NCBI GenBank assembly: GCA_023389535.1 | Contig: JAEWEH010000262.1 | Coordinates: 1-9,757, forward strand | DNA: 9,757 nucleotides | Direction of reading: 5' to 3' | Source: Pseudomonadota bacterium | GTDB taxonomy: Bacteria > Pseudomonadota > Gammaproteobacteria > Burkholderiales > Burkholderiaceae_B | Shown: one piece after another, positions 6,791 through 9,757 of the stretch | How positions within the stretch are numbered: the stretch's first letter is position 1 | How the letters are laid out: every line of letters begins with the position of its first letter | Position numbers and translations under genes: made by a program | Notes under the pieces: generated by a model | What the model was told of the DNA's origin: nothing | Seen by the model: the letters and a program-made list of their open reading frames with translations, nothing else | The model's database searches: none

Positions 6791-9420
6791 TCGCCGCGCG
6801 CGGCTACGCCGCCCTATTCACGCCGCAGGCCCAATCCGCCTTGTCACGCGACTACCAGTACTTTCGCGATCGACACGCCTCCGAAGCGGTCGCCTGCCTA
6901 TACGTGTTGTGCCTGGTGCTGGCGCGCAGCTTGTTGCGGCTGGAATCACCCGCCTGGCGGGAAGTCCTGGGCGCCGAGCGCGCGGCATTCAAGCATTTGA
7001 ACGAGCGGGAGCTACGGCCTGCCGACCCGCTGCGCTATGCCATTCAGGCTGTATGGCTGCTATGCATGCTGCCCGGGGCATGGACGCGATTCCTGCGACG
7101 CCTGATGCACTACGCCAACCTGCTGACCACAAGACTGCAGCAATGGCAGTCCTGGCTTGTAGCGCGTTACGCCGTCTCAATCGGCAACCCCGCCGGTGAA
7201 CAAGCGGCTCTGCGGCATGCCTCGCGCGCGCATGCCGCAGCGCGCGGCATGGCAGTCGCCAGACGCGCAGCCACGGCGGTCGGACTGGTGCTGTCGGCGC
7301 CGCTCGCTGCGTGGTCCATCACGCAGCCCTTGAACTGGAACAGCCTGTTCGTTTTCGTGCTGGCCTTGTGGTGCCTGGCTTTGGTGATACGTCGCTTGCC
7401 GGGCCGCATGCCCGCGCTGATGCTGATCGCCTTGTCCGTGATCGTATCCTGCCGTTATTTATGGTGGCGATATACGAGCACGCTGCATTGGGATGATCCG
7501 CTGGATGCCGGATTCGGCATCGCACTGGTGGTGGCGGAAAGTCATTCATGGCTTGTACTGATGCTGGGCTATTTCCAAACCGCGTGGCCGCTGCGCCGTG
7601 AGCCGACGCCCCTGCCGGCGAATACTGACTCGTGGCCCAGCGTCGACCTGTTCATTCCCACCTATAACGAGGACTTGAGCGTGGTGGCGCCGACCGTGCA
7701 CGCGGCCTTGAACATGGATTGGCCCAAGGACAAACTGAAGGTCTATATCCTGGACGATGGCAAGCGCGATGAGTTCCGCGACTTCGCCGCCGCGTGCGGA
7801 GCGGGCTATCTGACCCGGCCGGACAACCGCCATGCCAAGGCAGGGAATCTGAACCATGCCATGACCCAGACCGATGGGGATTTGCTTGCGCTGTTCGACT
7901 GCGACCACGTGCCGGCCCGCTCTTTCCTGCAACTGACGGTCGGCGGCTTCCTGCAGGATGAGAAGCTGGCGCTGGTGCAGACACCGCATCATTTTTTCTC
8001 ACCCGATCCTTTCGAGCGCAATCTCCAGATCTTTCGGTCGCTGCCCAACGAGAACATCCTCTTTTATGGCTTGATACAGGATGGCAACGACACGTGGGAC
8101 GCCACATTCTTCTGTGGCTCTTGCGCCGTCCTGCGACGCTCGGCCATCAAGGAAATAGGCGGCTTCGCGGTCGAAACCGTCACCGAGGACGCGCACACGG
8201 CGCTGCGCCTGCACCGGGCGGGCTACACCTCGGCCTACCTGCGCATACCGCAAGCGGCCGGGCTGGCGACCGAAAGCCTGTCTGCGCATATCGGCCAGCG
8301 CATGCGATGGGCGCGCGGGATGGTGCAAATATTTCGCCGCGACAATCCCATGCTCGGCAAGGGACTGTCGCTGGCCCAGCGCTTGTGCTACTTGAATTCA
8401 ACCCTGCACTTCCTTGCCGGCCTGCCGCGACTGGTCTACCTGCTTGCGCCGCTGGCCTTCCTGATCCTGCATGCCTACATCATTTATGCGCCGGCAATCG
8501 CCATTGCGCTCTATGTGCTGCCCCATATGGCGCTCGCGTCGATCACCAATTCCCGTCTGCAAGGCAGGTACCGGCATTCTTTCTGGAGCGAAGTCTACGA
8601 GACCGTGCTGGCCTGGTATATAGCCTGGCCCACCACGGTGGCGCTATTCATGCCCAGCAAAGGGAAATTCAATGTCACCGCCAAAGGCGGCTTGATAGAA
8701 GAGACCTACTTCGACTGGAAGATGGCGAGTCCCTATCTGTTGTTGGCGGCGCTGAACTTCGCGGGCCTGATATTCGGCGTATGGCGCCTGGCCACTGGCC
8801 CGGCCGACGAGACTTTCACCGTGCTGATCACCATGCTCTGGGTGCTTTACAACCTGACCATCATCGGCGTGGCGATCGCCGTCGCGACCGAGGCTCGCCA
8901 AACGCGGCGCCGCAATCGCGTTTCCACACACTTACCCTGCAGCCTGCTGATGCAGGATGGCAGCGGCTACCCCGCCATCCTGCTCGACTATGCCGATGAC
9001 AGCGCCGGACTGCGGCTGCCAGTGGCCGGCCTGGCGCAGCGCGATGAGGCCGTGATACTGACCCTGCTGCATGGCGGCCGCGAGCACCTTTTTCCCGCGA
9101 TGGTGCAACGCGTGCAAGGCGACACCGTGGGCCTGGTGCTGGCGCCGATGGACGCGGCTCAGCACCGTCGTTATATGTCCTGCACATTCGGCCGCGCGCA
9201 CGCCTGGCTGGACTGGACCGACGGCTTTCCCGAGGACCGGCCGCTGCATAGCCTCCTGGGCCTGGTATCGCTGTGCGGCCGCGGATACGCGCGTCTTGCG
9301 CGGCATGCGCCCGAACCAGCACAAAGCGCCCTGCGCCTAACCCGATCCGCAGCATCCTGGGCGGCGTCCTTCGCCCCCCGGCCGATACCTTCCCCGGTAT
9401 CAAGAATAGAGGTGAAATAA
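6787..9420 (+). CDS. bcsA: Cellulose synthase catalytic subunit BcsA (UDP-forming, GT2 + PilZ)
   Basis: This 877-residue inner-membrane enzyme is nearly the length of E. coli BcsA (872) and collinear with it. It polymerises UDP-glucose into beta-1,4-glucan and threads it through its membrane channel with BcsB. Hydrophobic segments occur near residues 35-50, 84-98, 163-178, 187-203, 208-222 and 243-262; more follow at about 549-580, 605-621, 648-668 and 677-700. The GT2 domain carries DDG (D323, D324), DCD (D371, D373), TED (466-468) and QRMRW (504-508), all intact. The gating loop FNVTAKGG is at 628-635. The C-terminal PilZ domain keeps RRRNR (707-711), but the usual DxSxxG is DYADDS (734-739), so Ser and Gly are replaced; c-di-GMP control may differ. 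No clear ribosome site precedes ATG 6787; the ATGA overlap with bcsQ suggests reinitiation. Confidence 0.97.
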   Translation: MIAARGYAALFTPQAQSALSRDYQYFRDRHASEAVACLYVLCLVLARSLLRLESPAWREVLGAERAAFKHLNERELRPADPLRYAIQAVWLLCMLPGAWTRFLRRLMHYANLLTTRLQQWQSWLVARYAVSIGNPAGEQAALRHASRAHAAARGMAVARRAATAVGLVLSAPLAAWSITQPLNWNSLFVFVLALWCLALVIRRLPGRMPALMLIALSVIVSCRYLWWRYTSTLHWDDPLDAGFGIALVVAESHSWLVLMLGYFQTAWPLRREPTPLPANTDSWPSVDLFIPTYNEDLSVVAPTVHAALNMDWPKDKLKVYILDDGKRDEFRDFAAACGAGYLTRPDNRHAKAGNLNHAMTQTDGDLLALFDCDHVPARSFLQLTVGGFLQDEKLALVQTPHHFFSPDPFERNLQIFRSLPNENILFYGLIQDGNDTWDATFFCGSCAVLRRSAIKEIGGFAVETVTEDAHTALRLHRAGYTSAYLRIPQAAGLATESLSAHIGQRMRWARGMVQIFRRDNPMLGKGLSLAQRLCYLNSTLHFLAGLPRLVYLLAPLAFLILHAYIIYAPAIAIALYVLPHMALASITNSRLQGRYRHSFWSEVYETVLAWYIAWPTTVALFMPSKGKFNVTAKGGLIEETYFDWKMASPYLLLAALNFAGLIFGVWRLATGPADETFTVLITMLWVLYNLTIIGVAIAVATEARQTRRRNRVSTHLPCSLLMQDGSGYPAILLDYADDSAGLRLPVAGLAQRDEAVILTLLHGGREHLFPAMVQRVQGDTVGLVLAPMDAAQHRRYMSCTFGRAHAWLDWTDGFPEDRPLHSLLGLVSLCGRGYARLARHAPEPAQSALRLTRSAASWAASFAPRPIPSPVSRIEVK
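9409..9415 (+). promoter_or_regulatory. Ribosome-binding site of bcsB
   Basis: GAGGTGA lies inside the last codons of bcsA and ends 8 bases before ATG 9424. It decides for ATG 9424 over the in-frame ATG 9433, and contrasts with bcsA, which lacks a clear site. Confidence 0.7.
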
Positions 9421-9423
9421 GCA

Positions 9424-9757
9424 ATGAATGCAATGATCCTGCGCGCGCTGGCCGCAACCGCGCTACTCGCCCTGGCGCCTTTGTCATCACAAGGCCAGCA
9501 AGGCGCGCCCGACCCCGACGCAGCGACCACCCGGCACAGCTATACCCTCGAGCAGCTTGGCTATCCCAACAACCTGACCTTGCTGGGCATGCACAATACC
9601 GAACTCATCGAGTTTCCCATGCGCCGCGACCGTATCGTGACCAAGGCGACCCTGAACCTGGTCTATACGCCCTCGCCGGCCTTATTGCCCACGGTATCTC
9701 AACTGCGCGTCTTGCTGAACGACGAACTGATGGCAGTGCTGCCCATGAAGGCCGATC
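9424..9757 (+). CDS. bcsB: Cellulose synthase periplasmic regulatory subunit BcsB, 3' partial
   Basis: The first 111 residues are visible before the window ends; BcsB is usually 700-800 residues. The N-terminus MNAMILRALAATALLALAPL is a Sec signal peptide, with cleavage probably around residues 22-27. The mature start has the family segment YTLEQLGYPNNLTLLGMHNT (40-59), and then MRRDRIVTKATLNLVYTPSP (66-85), LLPTVSQLRVLLNDELMAVL (87-106). From memory this follows E. coli BcsB closely (VTKA-LNL-YTPSP-LLP, SQL, LNDELM). BcsB sits in the periplasm, anchored by a C-terminal helix that packs on BcsA, and guides the emerging glucan. It starts 3 bases after the bcsA stop, as in other bcs operons. 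In enterobacteria bcsZ and bcsC follow; they would lie beyond the right edge. Confidence 0.95.
   Translation, partial: MNAMILRALAATALLALAPLSSQGQQGAPDPDAATTRHSYTLEQLGYPNNLTLLGMHNTELIEFPMRRDRIVTKATLNLVYTPSPALLPTVSQLRVLLNDELMAVLPMKAD

Noticed and set aside
8094..8999. 301-codon + strand open frame inside bcsA
   Set aside because: It lies entirely inside bcsA in another frame, is rich in Arg/Ala/Pro/His, and shows no family motif.
8861..9490. 209-codon antisense open frame across the bcsA 3' end and bcsB start
   Set aside because: It is Arg/Pro-rich and overlaps two convincing genes, with no independent evidence.
1..9757. Mobile elements, CRISPR arrays, tRNA or rRNA genes
   Set aside because: No transposase or integrase motif, repeat-spacer pattern, terminal inverted repeats or structural RNA sequence was seen on either strand.

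Overview
The window reads as chromosomal DNA of a Gram-negative bacterium. It is GC-rich by eye, with GC-biased third codon positions. The gene content and the flavour of the catabolic genes suggest a betaproteobacterium, most likely Burkholderiales/Alcaligenaceae (Bordetella, Achromobacter and relatives). This assignment is tentative, because no rRNA or other strong marker is present. All supported genes lie on the + strand.

Region 1 (1-3488) is a catabolic cluster. It holds the C-terminal three quarters of an NDP-forming acyl-CoA synthetase (5' end outside the window), a zinc-independent NADPH:quinone-oxidoreductase-like MDR protein whose start overlaps the synthetase by 20 bp, and, 24 bp further on, a LysR regulator resembling the malonate-utilisation regulator MdcR. 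The tight packing suggests one transcript for activation and reduction of an organic acid as its CoA thioester. The substrate cannot be read from the sequence.

Region 2 (3489-4145) is a junction. It carries a perfect 12-bp palindrome, a 97-residue disordered hydrophilic protein of unknown function, a strong GC hairpin that probably terminates transcription, and a leader of roughly 240 bp before the next operon. Inside the leader a good Shine-Dalgarno sequence precedes a 61-codon ORF that runs into the next gene.

Region 3 (4146-9757) is a cellulose synthesis operon of the enterobacterial (BcsR/Q) type, in the order bcsG-bcsR-bcsQ-bcsA-bcsB. bcsR is only 58 codons long and is easy to miss. bcsR/bcsQ and bcsQ/bcsA are joined by 4-bp ATGA overlaps. 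BcsA polymerises UDP-glucose and extrudes the glucan across the inner membrane, BcsB is its periplasmic partner, BcsR and BcsQ are cytoplasmic assembly/activation factors, and BcsG is a membrane phosphoethanolamine transferase that decorates cellulose. bcsB runs off the right edge; bcsZ and bcsC would be expected beyond it.

This is a known type of system rather than a wholly new one. The points most worth a second look are bcsG leading the synthase operon with no bcsE or recognisable bcsF beside it, a degenerate second c-di-GMP motif in the BcsA PilZ domain, the leader ORF in front of bcsG, and the unknown 97-residue protein. No mobile elements, CRISPR arrays, tRNA or rRNA genes were seen.
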